Assembly: GCA_019925095.2 (NCBI GenBank)
Contig: CM034414.1
Coordinates: 5,741,001 to 5,805,000, forward strand
Origin: Dendrolimus kikuchii
Taxonomy: Eukaryota > Arthropoda > Insecta > Lepidoptera > Lasiocampidae
Length of the DNA stretch: 64,000 bases
Direction: 5' to 3'
How positions within the stretch are numbered: position 1 is the stretch's first letter; each line of letters opens with the position of its first letter. This document shows positions 20,543-30,900 of this stretch, piece after piece. The translations under genes and the position numbers were made by a program. Under the pieces are notes generated by a model. It made no database searches. It saw nothing but the letters and a program-made list of their open reading frames with translations, and was not told the DNA's origin.

Positions 20543-22366
20543 ATGGACGGCGTGGAGGCCTCTCCGTCGCTGTTAGAGGGTTTGCTGTCGTTTTTACGAC
20601 AGCAATTCCCTCAAGCACTCGACCAATTTTTGAGGACTCCGGAGTCCCAATCAATGGCGTCCGTTGTTATCTCGGAACTTAATTCCGAGAAACCTGTGTC
20701 CCGCGAGTCACACGTGCAAAGGGCCCCCGCGCAGGCCTCCCTCCCCGCGCCCGCATCTGCCGCGACCATCGCACCCCCCGCGACCCCCGCAGCCGCACAT
20801 GCCGCAGACCACCTGCGCTCTACCGCAGCGCCCGCGCCCCCCGCGTCCGTACCCGCCGTGTTACCGGTGCGCCCGCCGCCCGCACCCCCGCTCAACGACG
20901 CCCACCGTGTGGCACCAAAGTCGCGCGCCTCGTTTTCTCGCGGTCCCACACCGGGAAAACCGCGTTCGAGCTCCGCGAGTTCGACGACATCGCGTTCGCG
21001 TTCGCCCATCCATCGCGTAATCGATTCTCGTCGAGAAATCGACTTAACCACTGAAGGTTCGCAATACCTCGGGGTTGCCCCTCTTACACCAGCCGATGAA
21101 ATTACCCCCATGGATGTCGCGCCTCCCGCGAATATCCCCTTAGACCGCGAAGACGATGACGGTTTCATAACCGTCAATCGTAGTAAAAAACGAAAGACCC
21201 AGAGGGAGGTCCCCCCCAACCCCGCCCCCACTGCGGGCACAAAACCGACAATGGCACCTTCCAGCCGCCCTGGGCCACCTTCACAGCGCCCGCCGCCACC
21301 CCTGATCATCCGCGAGAAAGCTCATTGGCTTCAACTCGCTAAGGAACTGCCAGGTAAGGCAATCTCCATAAAAGAGGCCCGTGATACCCAACACGGCATC
21401 AAAGTTATGGTCACATCTTCAAGTGACCACCGCGCCCTAACTACTCTATTATGTGACCGTAAAATCGGTTACTACACTTACGCCCTGCCAGAAGAAAAAC
21501 GCCTTCGGGCTGTAATTCGCGGACTTCCTCAGGAAATTGAAAGTTCCTACATTCTAGAGGACCTTAAGTCCCAAGCCCTACCAGTGCACGAAGTGCACCG
21601 TATGCACAGAGGCGACGCCACAAAGTCGCCTCTAAACCTAGTATTGGTTGTCCTCGACCTCTCCCCAGAGGGGAAAAAGATCTTCGAACTTGAGAAGGTC
21701 TGTGGCCTCTCTGGCCTTCGTGTGGAACGTCCACACGAAAAACATACACTACGGCAGTGTCATCGCTGCCAACTTTATGGGCACTCTGCCCTTCATTGTC
21801 AATCCCGTCCCAGGTGCGTCAAGTGCCTGGGCGACCACGGGACCTCGGAGTGCACTCGCACCCGGGACTCCCCGGAGCCACCCAGCTGCATCCTCTGCGG
21901 CCAAGCGGGTCACCCTGCTAACTACAGAGGCTGCCCTGCCGCCCCCCGACCCAAACGTAAGGTCGGAAAGGGCAATGCCCAAAAAGGCACTAGAAAAGTG
22001 CCGAACAAACCCGCATTCGTGGCGGCCCCCCCTCCAGTGGTAAACCACTGGACGGGTCTTCCCACGACGGAAGCGTTTCCTCCGCTGAGGACGCGTGCCC
22101 CAGTTATGGCCGGCCTACCCTCGGCCACCCTCTCCCCCGCCCCCATTTCTAAGGCACCTTCTGGGCCATCGGCCCACCACTCTATAGCGGAGGACTTAGC
22201 TTTGGCGACTAAATTCGCCAAGAACTTGCCCTTCGACCTGCAAGAGGTCCAACTCTTGGCTCGGAAACTGAGACAAGTTTCAGAGTCAACTCAACCCTCC
22301 CTCCGGGATCAACTCGTGATCGAAATGGATCACGCGTACCTCCTCCAAATACTTAGATCGTTGTAA
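20543..22366 (+). CDS. Jockey-clade ORF1, gag-like nucleic-acid-binding protein
   Basis: This encodes the 607-residue RNA-packaging protein of the LINE, expected to bind its own transcript in cytoplasmic or nuclear particles. The start chosen is ATG at 20543 in context CAATGG; the frame is open upstream only through a GTG. The N-terminal third is rich in Pro, Ala and Ser and probably disordered. Residues 406-464 hold three zinc knuckles: C406-X2-C409-X4-H414-X4-C419, C425-X2-C428-X3-H432-X4-C437 and C449-X2-C452-X4-H457-X6-C464. The preceding region (about 290-405) corresponds to the domain usually associated with such knuckles in jockey elements. The frame has no internal stop. It ends 38 bases before ORF2. 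Codon use is much more GC-rich than in the host genes. Confidence 0.88.
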   Translation: MDGVEASPSLLEGLLSFLRQQFPQALDQFLRTPESQSMASVVISELNSEKPVSRESHVQRAPAQASLPAPASAATIAPPATPAAAHAADHLRSTAAPAPPASVPAVLPVRPPPAPPLNDAHRVAPKSRASFSRGPTPGKPRSSSASSTTSRSRSPIHRVIDSRREIDLTTEGSQYLGVAPLTPADEITPMDVAPPANIPLDREDDDGFITVNRSKKRKTQREVPPNPAPTAGTKPTMAPSSRPGPPSQRPPPPLIIREKAHWLQLAKELPGKAISIKEARDTQHGIKVMVTSSSDHRALTTLLCDRKIGYYTYALPEEKRLRAVIRGLPQEIESSYILEDLKSQALPVHEVHRMHRGDATKSPLNLVLVVLDLSPEGKKIFELEKVCGLSGLRVERPHEKHTLRQCHRCQLYGHSALHCQSRPRCVKCLGDHGTSECTRTRDSPEPPSCILCGQAGHPANYRGCPAAPRPKRKVGKGNAQKGTRKVPNKPAFVAAPPPVVNHWTGLPTTEAFPPLRTRAPVMAGLPSATLSPAPISKAPSGPSAHHSIAEDLALATKFAKNLPFDLQEVQLLARKLRQVSESTQPSLRDQLVIEMDHAYLLQILRSL

Positions 22367-22404
22367 CTAAACAACCTAATACAAATTCTTGTTACCGGTA
22401 ACAA

Positions 22405-25107
22405 ATGGCGCATGTAGGTAGAAATAAACCACGCTCATTGACTCTGGCGACTTATAACGCCAACGGCCTTCGAAACCAGCGCGACTTGGTCCATGACTTC
22501 CTGGTTACCAATCAAATAGATATACTACTAGTACAGGAGACCTTCCTGAAACCGAGTAATAGAGATCCAAAGATCTCTAACTATCGGGTCACTAGACATG
22601 ACAGGGTAGGCCGTGGTGGCGGCACCCTGATCTATTTCAGGAGATCCCTACACTGCATGCCTGTAGTCACCCCTCCACTAGAAGGTATGGAGGTATCCGC
22701 CTGCAGACTAGCAATGACTGGCCACCAACCTCTAGTCATAGTCTCAGCATACCTCGCATGCCAAAAAACCCTTATTAAAAAAGACCTAGAAGCCCTATTC
22801 AACCTAGGCCCGGCTGTTATAATAGCCGGAGATCTGAATTGCAAACACGAGCAGTGGAATTGCAATACCACTAACACCAATGGCAGAGCCCTAATAAATA
22901 TATCAGACAATCTTTTGTTTGATATACTAACGCCCATGACCCCCACAAGATATCCCCCCAACCGCGACTGGGGGACCCCAAACACTCTCGACCTAGCATT
23001 ACTGAGGGGCGTAACTCTTCAGTTCCATTCGATCGAAACGATGGACGATATAGACTCGGACCATCGTCCGGTTATCCTTAGATTAGGACCACAGACAGAC
23101 CAGACATCTGAAACTAGGACCTCTGTGGACTGGTTGAGACTTGGGGACCTCCTCAAGGCAACCAGCTCACAAGACCTGGACCGCATCCCAGATCACATCG
23201 GGTCCCGCCAAGACACGGAGAGGGCGATCGAAGCCCTCACCAGCCACCTTCAATCCGCAGTGCGGAACTCGTCCAGGCAGGTGCCAGTGGAGGATGACCG
23301 CCACTTATGCCTGCCGGACGAGGTGAGGATACTGCTGAGGGAAAAGAGAGCCGCCTCCAGAGCTCATGACAGATATCCCACCGAGGATAACAGAATCCGA
23401 CTCCGCGAACTAGAGCGCGAGGTCAAACTACGTATCCGGGAAGTCAGGGAACAACGTTGGGACAGAACGTTGAGGGATATCGAACCAACTCACCAGGCGT
23501 ACTGGAAGCTGGCTAGAGCTCTCAAATCAGACACCCTTACTGTCATACCCGCGCTAGAAAGAGCCGACAACACCGAGGCGTTCGATGACGAGGAGAAAGC
23601 CGAGTGCCTTGCTCAGAGTCTAGAGCTTCAATGCTCCCCCACTACGCAAAACGTCGACCAGTCACACCTGACGGAGGTGGACTCCGAGGTCGAACGTAGA
23701 TCCTCCTTACCAGCGGAAACCACACTCGACCCGGTCACGGTCGAAGAAGTGCAAGATCTGATCAAGTCTCTCAAACCGCGAAAGGCCCCAGGGACCGATG
23801 GCATCAACAATCGCGTTTTAAAACTCCTACCCGCCCATCTAATTATAATCCTGGTGAGCATCTTTAATGCCGCCATAACAAACTGCTCCTTCCCCGCGAT
23901 CTGGAAGGAGGCAGATGTCATTGGTATTCACAAGCCGGGAAAACCGGCTAATAAACCGTCCAGCTACCGTCCAATCAGCCTACTAAGCGCACTCAGCAAG
24001 CTTTACGAGAGAGTCATCCTCTCACGACTTAGAGATTTTGCCTTCAGCAAACATCTATTACCTGATGAGCAATTTGGCTTCCGTGCTAGACACTCATGCG
24101 TGCAACAGGTGCACCGCATCACGGAGCACATACTATCTCACTTTGCCCATCGCCCCCGCCCTATAGGAACAGCCGCACTGTTCCTAGACGTAGCAAAAGC
24201 CTTCGACAAGGTCTGGCACAACGGCTTGATTTACAAGTTGTACCATTTCGGTGTGCCAGACAGACTCGTGCTCATCTTGCGAGACTTCCTCTTAGACCGA
24301 AGCTTCCGTTTTCGAGTGGAGGGAACGCGCTCGTCCCCTCACCCACTCACAGCCGGTGTACCACAGGGCTCGGCTCTGTCGCCACTACTCTTCACGCTGT
24401 ACACCAGCGACATCCCAAAAACTCCAGATGTGGAGTTGGCCCTCTTTGCGGATGACACCGCACTCTATACATCAGATCAAAACCGACAAATGGCTTGCGT
24501 CCGGCTGCAGGCAGCTGTCACAGAGCTAGGCGAATGGTTTCGCAAATGGAGGATAGAGGTAAACCCGGAGAAAAGCGCAGCAATGTTCTTTTCCCCGGGC
24601 ACGCTTCGCTCCCCCAAACGCGCTTGCCTTCGCCTAAAAACCATTTCGCTCTACGAACAACAAATTCCCTGGGAAAAGTACACCAAATACCTGGGTGTCA
24701 CCCTAGATCGGAACTTGCGCTTCAACGAGCATATCACTATAATCCGAAATAGAGCGCGATTTGTGATGGGTCGTTTAGCACCCATGATAGACAAACGAAG
24801 CAAAATGTCCCTCAGACACAAGCTTACTTTGTATAAAACATGCATCCGCCCGATCATGACATACGCGAGTGTGGTATTCGGCCATGCCAAGCCTGCCCTT
24901 TTAGATAAATTGCAAATCGTGCAAAACAAATTCATGCGCAGAGCCGTCGGTGCTCCCCTCTATATGCGTAACGTCGACCTCCACCGCGATCTGGAGCTTC
25001 CCTCCATCAAAAACTACATTACGTCGCTCTCGCGTAAGTATTTCGATCTCGCGCCGCACCATCGTAATCCACTCGTCGTGTCCGCGTCCGATTATAAGAG
25101 CCAATGA
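22405..25107 (+). CDS. Jockey-clade ORF2, endonuclease and reverse transcriptase
   Basis: The 900-residue enzyme would nick target DNA and reverse-transcribe the element RNA from the nick. Residues 12-222 form an APE-type endonuclease: YNANG (17-21), QE (44-45), GDLN (142-145), TLD (194-196) and SDH (218-220) are all present. The reverse transcriptase follows with YRPISLLSALSKLYE, FGFRARHSC, LDVAKAFDKVWH, GVPQGSALSPLLF, the catalytic FADD at 681-684 and KYLGVTLD. No RNase H domain is seen, as usual for jockey. The frame has no stop or frameshift, and catalytic residues are intact, so recent insertion is likely; activity is inference. A relation to BovB/RTE is unlikely because of the separate zinc-knuckle ORF1. 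Confidence 0.93.
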   Translation: MAHVGRNKPRSLTLATYNANGLRNQRDLVHDFLVTNQIDILLVQETFLKPSNRDPKISNYRVTRHDRVGRGGGTLIYFRRSLHCMPVVTPPLEGMEVSACRLAMTGHQPLVIVSAYLACQKTLIKKDLEALFNLGPAVIIAGDLNCKHEQWNCNTTNTNGRALINISDNLLFDILTPMTPTRYPPNRDWGTPNTLDLALLRGVTLQFHSIETMDDIDSDHRPVILRLGPQTDQTSETRTSVDWLRLGDLLKATSSQDLDRIPDHIGSRQDTERAIEALTSHLQSAVRNSSRQVPVEDDRHLCLPDEVRILLREKRAASRAHDRYPTEDNRIRLRELEREVKLRIREVREQRWDRTLRDIEPTHQAYWKLARALKSDTLTVIPALERADNTEAFDDEEKAECLAQSLELQCSPTTQNVDQSHLTEVDSEVERRSSLPAETTLDPVTVEEVQDLIKSLKPRKAPGTDGINNRVLKLLPAHLIIILVSIFNAAITNCSFPAIWKEADVIGIHKPGKPANKPSSYRPISLLSALSKLYERVILSRLRDFAFSKHLLPDEQFGFRARHSCVQQVHRITEHILSHFAHRPRPIGTAALFLDVAKAFDKVWHNGLIYKLYHFGVPDRLVLILRDFLLDRSFRFRVEGTRSSPHPLTAGVPQGSALSPLLFTLYTSDIPKTPDVELALFADDTALYTSDQNRQMACVRLQAAVTELGEWFRKWRIEVNPEKSAAMFFSPGTLRSPKRACLRLKTISLYEQQIPWEKYTKYLGVTLDRNLRFNEHITIIRNRARFVMGRLAPMIDKRSKMSLRHKLTLYKTCIRPIMTYASVVFGHAKPALLDKLQIVQNKFMRRAVGAPLYMRNVDLHRDLELPSIKNYITSLSRKYFDLAPHHRNPLVVSASDYKSQ

Positions 25108-25311
25108 CAGGTTTTCACGAATAAGCTATTGGTTAAAAGTAACATGCAAACGTAAAAAGGCACCAAGATGCTTAGTCACTGTTGAAAAATTTAAGGCTTA
25201 GACATCGCTTGGCTCCTGAAATGCTGATTGCAAACGGATCTATGTCATCGTATTTACTTACATTATTTAAATAATTACTTGCTCGCACTAGGAATGAGTT
25301 TTGTCTGTAGT

Positions 25312-25582
25312 TGGTATACAATGCAAAAGTGGATGGATGCAGAAGTCGTGGAAGGCCACGACACACCTTCAATGATCAAAGTGATCTTGTACTAGCAGAA
25401 GGTGATGTCAGGAGCCTTATGAACAGACGAGCGTGCATGACAAGAGTTATCAATGTCAAAGAAGCAAGTGAGGTGTGTAAGAATAAGCCTGAATGGCGCT
25501 CTGTTGTTCGTGCCTACCCCGCAAGGGAACTGGCGAGAAGTTATGTATGTATGTATGTATGTATGTATGTATGTATGTTGGT
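25312..25582 (+). repeat. Rep2 RTE-like 3' end
   Basis: Opens inside [19 protein letters not shown] and reads to the ARELA region, then ten or so TATG units. A substitution changes the usual ARELA-stop to an open reading into the microsatellite. Confidence 0.85.
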
Positions 25583-25697
25583 AAAAGTTAAGGGTACATT
25601 TATGGGTTGATTAAATCGTATGGACTTCGCAGGAATATTAAAGTGGACCTTACTTAGAAGATTTATAATACGATAAATAATTAAGATATATAAGAAA

Positions 25698-25959
25698 CTA
25701 GCTGTTGCTCGAGTCTTGAGCGAAGCATAAAATGTTTCCTTAAGGGTTGAATTTCCAAAAATGCCGATACACGTGTACATTTATCTCTAACCAAAGGATT
25801 GAATTGTCAAAAATCCTTTCTCAGTTATGCACACCCAAAGTATAGAAGGAAACTGAATGCAAATTCACGGTCCTACCACCAGTATTTTGGGCTGTGCTTT
25901 GATACGAGCACATAATTATTATGTCAGTCAGGGATATCAAGGAATTATATATGTATAGA
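25698..25959 (-). mobile_element. Helitron-like element, GCTCGAGTCTTGAGC type
   Basis: The minus strand ends GCTCAAGACTCGAGC (hairpin), AACAG, CTAG. It starts TCTATACATATATAATTCCT. GCAAATTCACGG...TTTTGGGCTGTG in the body recurs near 43385. Confidence 0.65.
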
Positions 25960-27060
25960 TGAGACAATTTACAAACCCTTTTCAACTTAATCAAAATATG
26001 TTATAAATAATAAAATGCAGGTTGAAAGTTTAGCGGTGATTTTCTATATGGAAAATTAAATGAATAACATGTGGCGCCATCTAGACATGCATTATTCAGA
26101 AACTTTAAATTTTTTACTGCACCATTGGTACCCTTAGGATTCTTCTACAATGTAATAATATTCGGCGCTAATGAGGAAAGGCCATAAATTTTTAAGCAAA
26201 ATATAGTTACACTACTATCCTACATAATATCGCATAAACAAGTAACTAAAACCTATTGAGTATTCATAAATGGTTATTTATATCACTAAAATATTTCCTT
26301 AAATGTATTGAGGACACTGGAGAAGGCCACAATGGAATTCTTCCCAGTGCGTAAACCTACACGCACTTGACCGGGTTTTAATTTTATCATTAGAATCTCA
26401 TGATATTAAAATAAAAGTCTTATATAATTTAAAAAAATATTCACGTATCCTACTACCTTACTAATGTGTGATGATTTTGTGACGATAGTTTGTTAAAAAG
26501 TTATATAAAAATATTCATAATATATATTTTAAAATTAATGCACTCTTACACTTTACATACATAAAGTAAATATGCATATTATAATATGATTATAACGCCA
26601 TCTAGCATTCAGATTGCCTTACGAGCATAGCATATTTAAACATAATATCAATAAACTACATCAAAAGAATAACAGATGTCACTTATACAACTTTTAGTTA
26701 AGGAACACTCATACTAAACGACTTATACTTTATAATTTTTAGCCCCCCTCCCCCCTCGGCGAACATCCGTAGTTTATATGCCAAGACCCCCTTTTCCCTT
26801 CTAGTTTTCACGTAGTAATTTATAAATATGGTTTTAAATAAAAGTATTTTTTTTTATTAATTTGGCTCATTATCCGTTAAAAAAGCGCTGCGAGCCATAT
26901 TTGAATATAACTCGAGAAAGCGCAAAATTTCCCTATAGGATATTGACTGTGTGATGAAAACTTAACAAACCACCCCCAATGCTCTTATTTTTAAAGACCT
27001 CCCACCCTAAAGGATCGCGTAGTATGGGTACATTCCCTAATCAATAATTATAGTTAATTA
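25960..27060. other. AT-rich DNA, no gene recognised
   Basis: Includes several 'cgccatctag' phrases (26072, 26596) common in repeat debris. No splice-linked coding sequence found. Confidence 0.4.
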
Positions 27061-27434
27061 CAGATGTTTCTGTTGAACGATGCTTATAAGTTGACACTAG
27101 ATGGCGTTGGTAAGCTAAGCAGAATTATTACAATAAAGATTTTTATATATATATAATCGGCTGTCTCCCCCCGCTGTTCTTCGGGGCGCATGTTGTCTTA
27201 TGAAACAATCAAGTATTTAATAAAGAACATTATAAGTATTTAAGCTACCTAAATGGATTCAACTATCTCGCTCTCGTGTTACGACATTTTTGAAGATGTG
27301 TTCCATGAATTTCAACAATTAGTTATGTTTCACAGAAATGTTATTTTCATATCGTATACATTTCTGTGTAAAAAATATTTTTTTGTGATTTTTTTTATGT
27401 ACGAAACCTTATTTTTTTGTCAAAAATTCGTCAT

Positions 27435-27440
27435 TTTATT
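27435..27440 (-). terminator. Candidate polyadenylation signal of the LHFPL gene
   Basis: AATAAA on the minus strand about 335 bases after the stop codon. It is the nearest canonical hexamer seen downstream. A MITE lies between stop and signal. Confidence 0.3.
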
Positions 27441-27524
27441 CTTAAGATTTGTCTATAACATTTGATATCTTCAAAAATGTGGTAATGTACGAGCGAGATT
27501 GCGAACTCTATTTAGGTAGTTTAA

Positions 27525-27685
27525 ATGTGGGCGCAAACGGGCCACCGAACACGCGAATAAAAGTGGCAATGGCGCATGGCCGCCACTGGCCACTCGTGTA
27601 CAGCAAGTCCCTACAAAATGTACGTTTTCAATTGCTTATTGTTGGCCACCGTTGACTGTGGTCGGTGGCCCATTTGTGCTAAGCC
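27525..27685. mobile_element. MITE flanked by TTAA
   Basis: GCGCAAACGGGCCACCGA at the left mirrors GCACAAATGGGCCACCGA at the right. TTAA lies directly outside both ends (27521-27524, 27686-27689), as for piggyBac-like insertions. It would lie in the 3' UTR of the LHFPL gene. Confidence 0.6.
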
Positions 27686-27774
27686 TTAATGCCACTTATC
27701 CATTTGACTATAAGTTACCAATAGATGTCGCTGCTGGTTGAATGTTTCTTGAAATTTGACAACAGATGGCGCTG

Positions 27775-27917
27775 CTAAGCTAGGCAGATCAAGTTTTTCC
27801 CCTCGTCCATTTGAAACTGCACCTTATCCGAGTTTGCAGCTTTGTCCGCCGTCTTAGAGAGAGCGCTGGCGAGGAATATTTGCGCCACACCAGTCGCAGT
27901 TACGAAGAGAGCCCATC
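27775..27917 (-). CDS. Lhfpl2: LHFPL2-like exon 5 (last)
   Basis: Acceptor TTACAG. It encodes residues 174-220, the fourth membrane segment [15 protein letters not shown] and the tail [14 protein letters not shown], then TAG. The last few codons overlap a motif repeated at 27103. Confidence 0.92.
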
Positions 27918-30900
27918 CTGTAAAAGAGTGGTTAGCTTCGGGATAAAAAGTACCACAGATTTTATTAAATAAAATTTGCTTTTAATCAGTGAAAATCCCA
28001 TCGAAATCGATCCCGTAGTTTTTACGTGAAACCCGAACGAACAGACAAGAAATTTAAAAAAATTTCATCGAGATCTCCATCGTTTATATAGTGTATTCCA
28101 GTTTTTTTTTTAATAGCTTCAATGTACAAGCACAGCATGTTTAGACATTTATAATATAATAGATATTAGAAAAAAGATACACTAACTACCATTGGCGCGG
28201 GGTATAAAAATGCGGCTAGGAAAAGCCAGTCGAAAAAGCATAATGTATGACGCAAGCACTGACTACACCGCTGTTAAAAAAAAGTCAAGCCGCAATGTGT
28301 TTATTACAATTTGTAGGTCTAATTTTGCAAACTTAATGCATATTTTCACACAACAGCATATCCTGAACTATATGAAATAGCGAAAAACGCTCAAACGAGT
28401 TTTCAATCATCAATCATTGAAAAATTGATTTTTGCTCTTGCCAGGAATCGAAGCGGCTGATTTTAAAAAAATAAACACACTGTATTATTATACCGAATCA
28501 TATAGATAGTGTAAGTTGTAAGAATCAATTTCTGTGAAGGAATGTCAAACGATAAACCAAGGGAAAGGGTGGATTTTTTAAATAAATCCGTTTTTATTTT
28601 CAAATAATCAAATTTTATGACAGTTACGAAGAAAGAATACAATTTCCTGCGATCACGCAGCTTGACGTAAGAGGCGACAAAACAACCCATAGCCAGGTGG
28701 TAGGGTATTTGCCCGTCTGGATGGTTACCACTCCTGGTCTAAAGTATGTCGCCAAACAACTTTGATTTGTGCTCCGGCATTAATGGCCAGGTTCCAGTCT
28801 CCCTTTAGAGAACAGCAGCGCATTTGTAGCACCTTTGGTGTTTCCAATGTCTATAAGCGATGGTAGCGGTCCATCAGGCGGGCTATCTGCTTGTCTTCTA
28901 AACTCTTGCAATAGAAACCCCCGTGGAAGATAAACAGCTTACCTATGGAACAATCACCTGGAAGGTAAGGCTCGGCCTGCTCACCACAAAGCCTCTTCAC
29001 ACGGGGAGCACCCCAGCCCCAGGGATATAAGAGCAGACCCAAAACACCAAACAAACCTGCAATTAAATAATGGTTTTTTCTTCGACTGATGCCAATCAAT
29101 GGAGTTCTTGGGACAACTCCAAATACCACATTTGACTGCTCAGTTTATATTTCTCACGAAAATACATAATTATTACTCAAAAACTATTAATATCCTATAA
29201 CTATTGCTTATTTTAAAGTAATATTAGACATGTTTATTCAAATTTTCAAATTAAAATTCAAAATAAGTTCCACCGGAGAACAGTTTTTGAAGGTCATGCA
29301 TATAGGACAAAATTTAAATCTACTTCCTATTCTATATATACCCTTCACCACGTGGTATTGCTGTTTAAAAGAGAAGAAGCAGATTAGATTTAGGAAATAA
29401 GACATCATCTGTTGCAAGAGGTGACAAAACAATTCATAACCAGATGGTAGAGCATTTGCGTTTCCGGGTTGCCACCACCCCTGGAGTATGCCGCCATAAA
29501 AGCCTTCACGTTCTGGTGTTAATAAGTTGGTATCAGTACCTTATTTGAATACCAGCTTTGGTGTTACAAATATTCATGGGTGATGGTACCCAATCTCCAT
29601 GACATGAGCCGACTGCCTGTCTCTCATCCAAAAAAAAAAGTTATATATTTCCATATACCTCCCAAAGCTTGCGTGGCTCCAGCGATGGATATAACAGACT
29701 TCTTGAAAACCGATTGCACACAACACGCTAGAATACCAGCGAGAACTGTTGAGAATTGGATGGCGGCACCTGAAAGTCCATACAATCCAAAATCCTTTTA
29801 ATAATATAAAAATAACTGTGAGGATAAAAGAATATATTATGTTACTCTGTCATGCAAAATCGATTGAACAACTGAAGATCCTCGACTGACATCTAGAGAG
29901 GCTCTTGCTTGGTAAATGACCTGATGATAAACACACTTTCCATCAGGTGGGCTGTCTGACTATGTACTGAACTAAGGCAAAAAAAAATGAGTGTAGTGCC
30001 AGATACAGAAAGCGGTTCTCCTGAGAATAGCACACATTGTGAGGAGCTTCCTGTCTCTGGAGTCCTAACAACCGGTAAATTGGACTTTAGGCTCCGCTGC
30101 CGGTGGAAATCATCTTTTTATATTTTTTAAATATTCAATATATTGTAAAAAAGAATTAATAAACAAAAAGAAGAAAGAAAGCATAAAGCTAGCAAGCAAT
30201 AAAGCAAGTTTTATCCATACAGCAAGGAGAATTAATATAATTTCCTGCAAGAACACCATTTACAGGTGGAAGGGTGTGTGCTCATCTGGATGGCCACCAG
30301 CCCTGGTCTAGAGTATGCCACCATAACAACCTTGAGTTGTGTTCCGGTATTAGTGGCTAGGTTCCAACCTCCCTTTAGAGAGTGGCCTTGGTAACAGCTT
30401 TGATGTTACAAATGTCCATAGGCAATGGTGACTGCTTACTATCAAGTGAGCTGTCTGCTTATCTGCTGAACTAAAAAAAGTAAAAGTTATCAAAGAATGG
30501 AAAGTTTACCATGCCAGGAATTTAACTCAGAGCTTCTATGTTGTAGTGAGATCAGCCGGCAAAGGCCTAGCCTCAAAAAAGTAAAAATAAGTTATTGTTA
30601 TTTTACTTACATAAAGACAAAAAGAACATAGCTGCCTTCCAAGGACCAGGGTAGACCATAGGATCAGTAGCCAAACCATAAAAAGAAAATGAACCACAGT
30701 TATTGGGATCGTGATTCATCCTCATGCATCTGCAATTGAAACAATGTATTGTGTTATGACAAGTATGGGCATGAAAAAAAGCAGAAATGACAATATCTCT
30801 AAAAGATCCAAGGTCATCGATATAGCTTGCAAAATTATTATTAACTAGAATGTGCCCGTGACTTCGTCAACCCTTAACTTGAAATTCCCGCAGGATTCCC

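Larger units (their letters stand above)
20400..25200 (+). mobile_element. Jockey-clade non-LTR retrotransposon, both ORFs intact
   Basis: A GC-rich block in AT-rich DNA carries gag-like ORF1 and endonuclease/reverse-transcriptase ORF2 in the jockey order, 38 bases apart. The outer limits are approximate: the 5' UTR probably starts near 20430, and after the ORF2 stop at 25107 there are at most about 90 bases before ordinary sequence. No clear poly(A) tail or target duplication was found, so the 3' end may be truncated or diverged. Confidence 0.85.
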
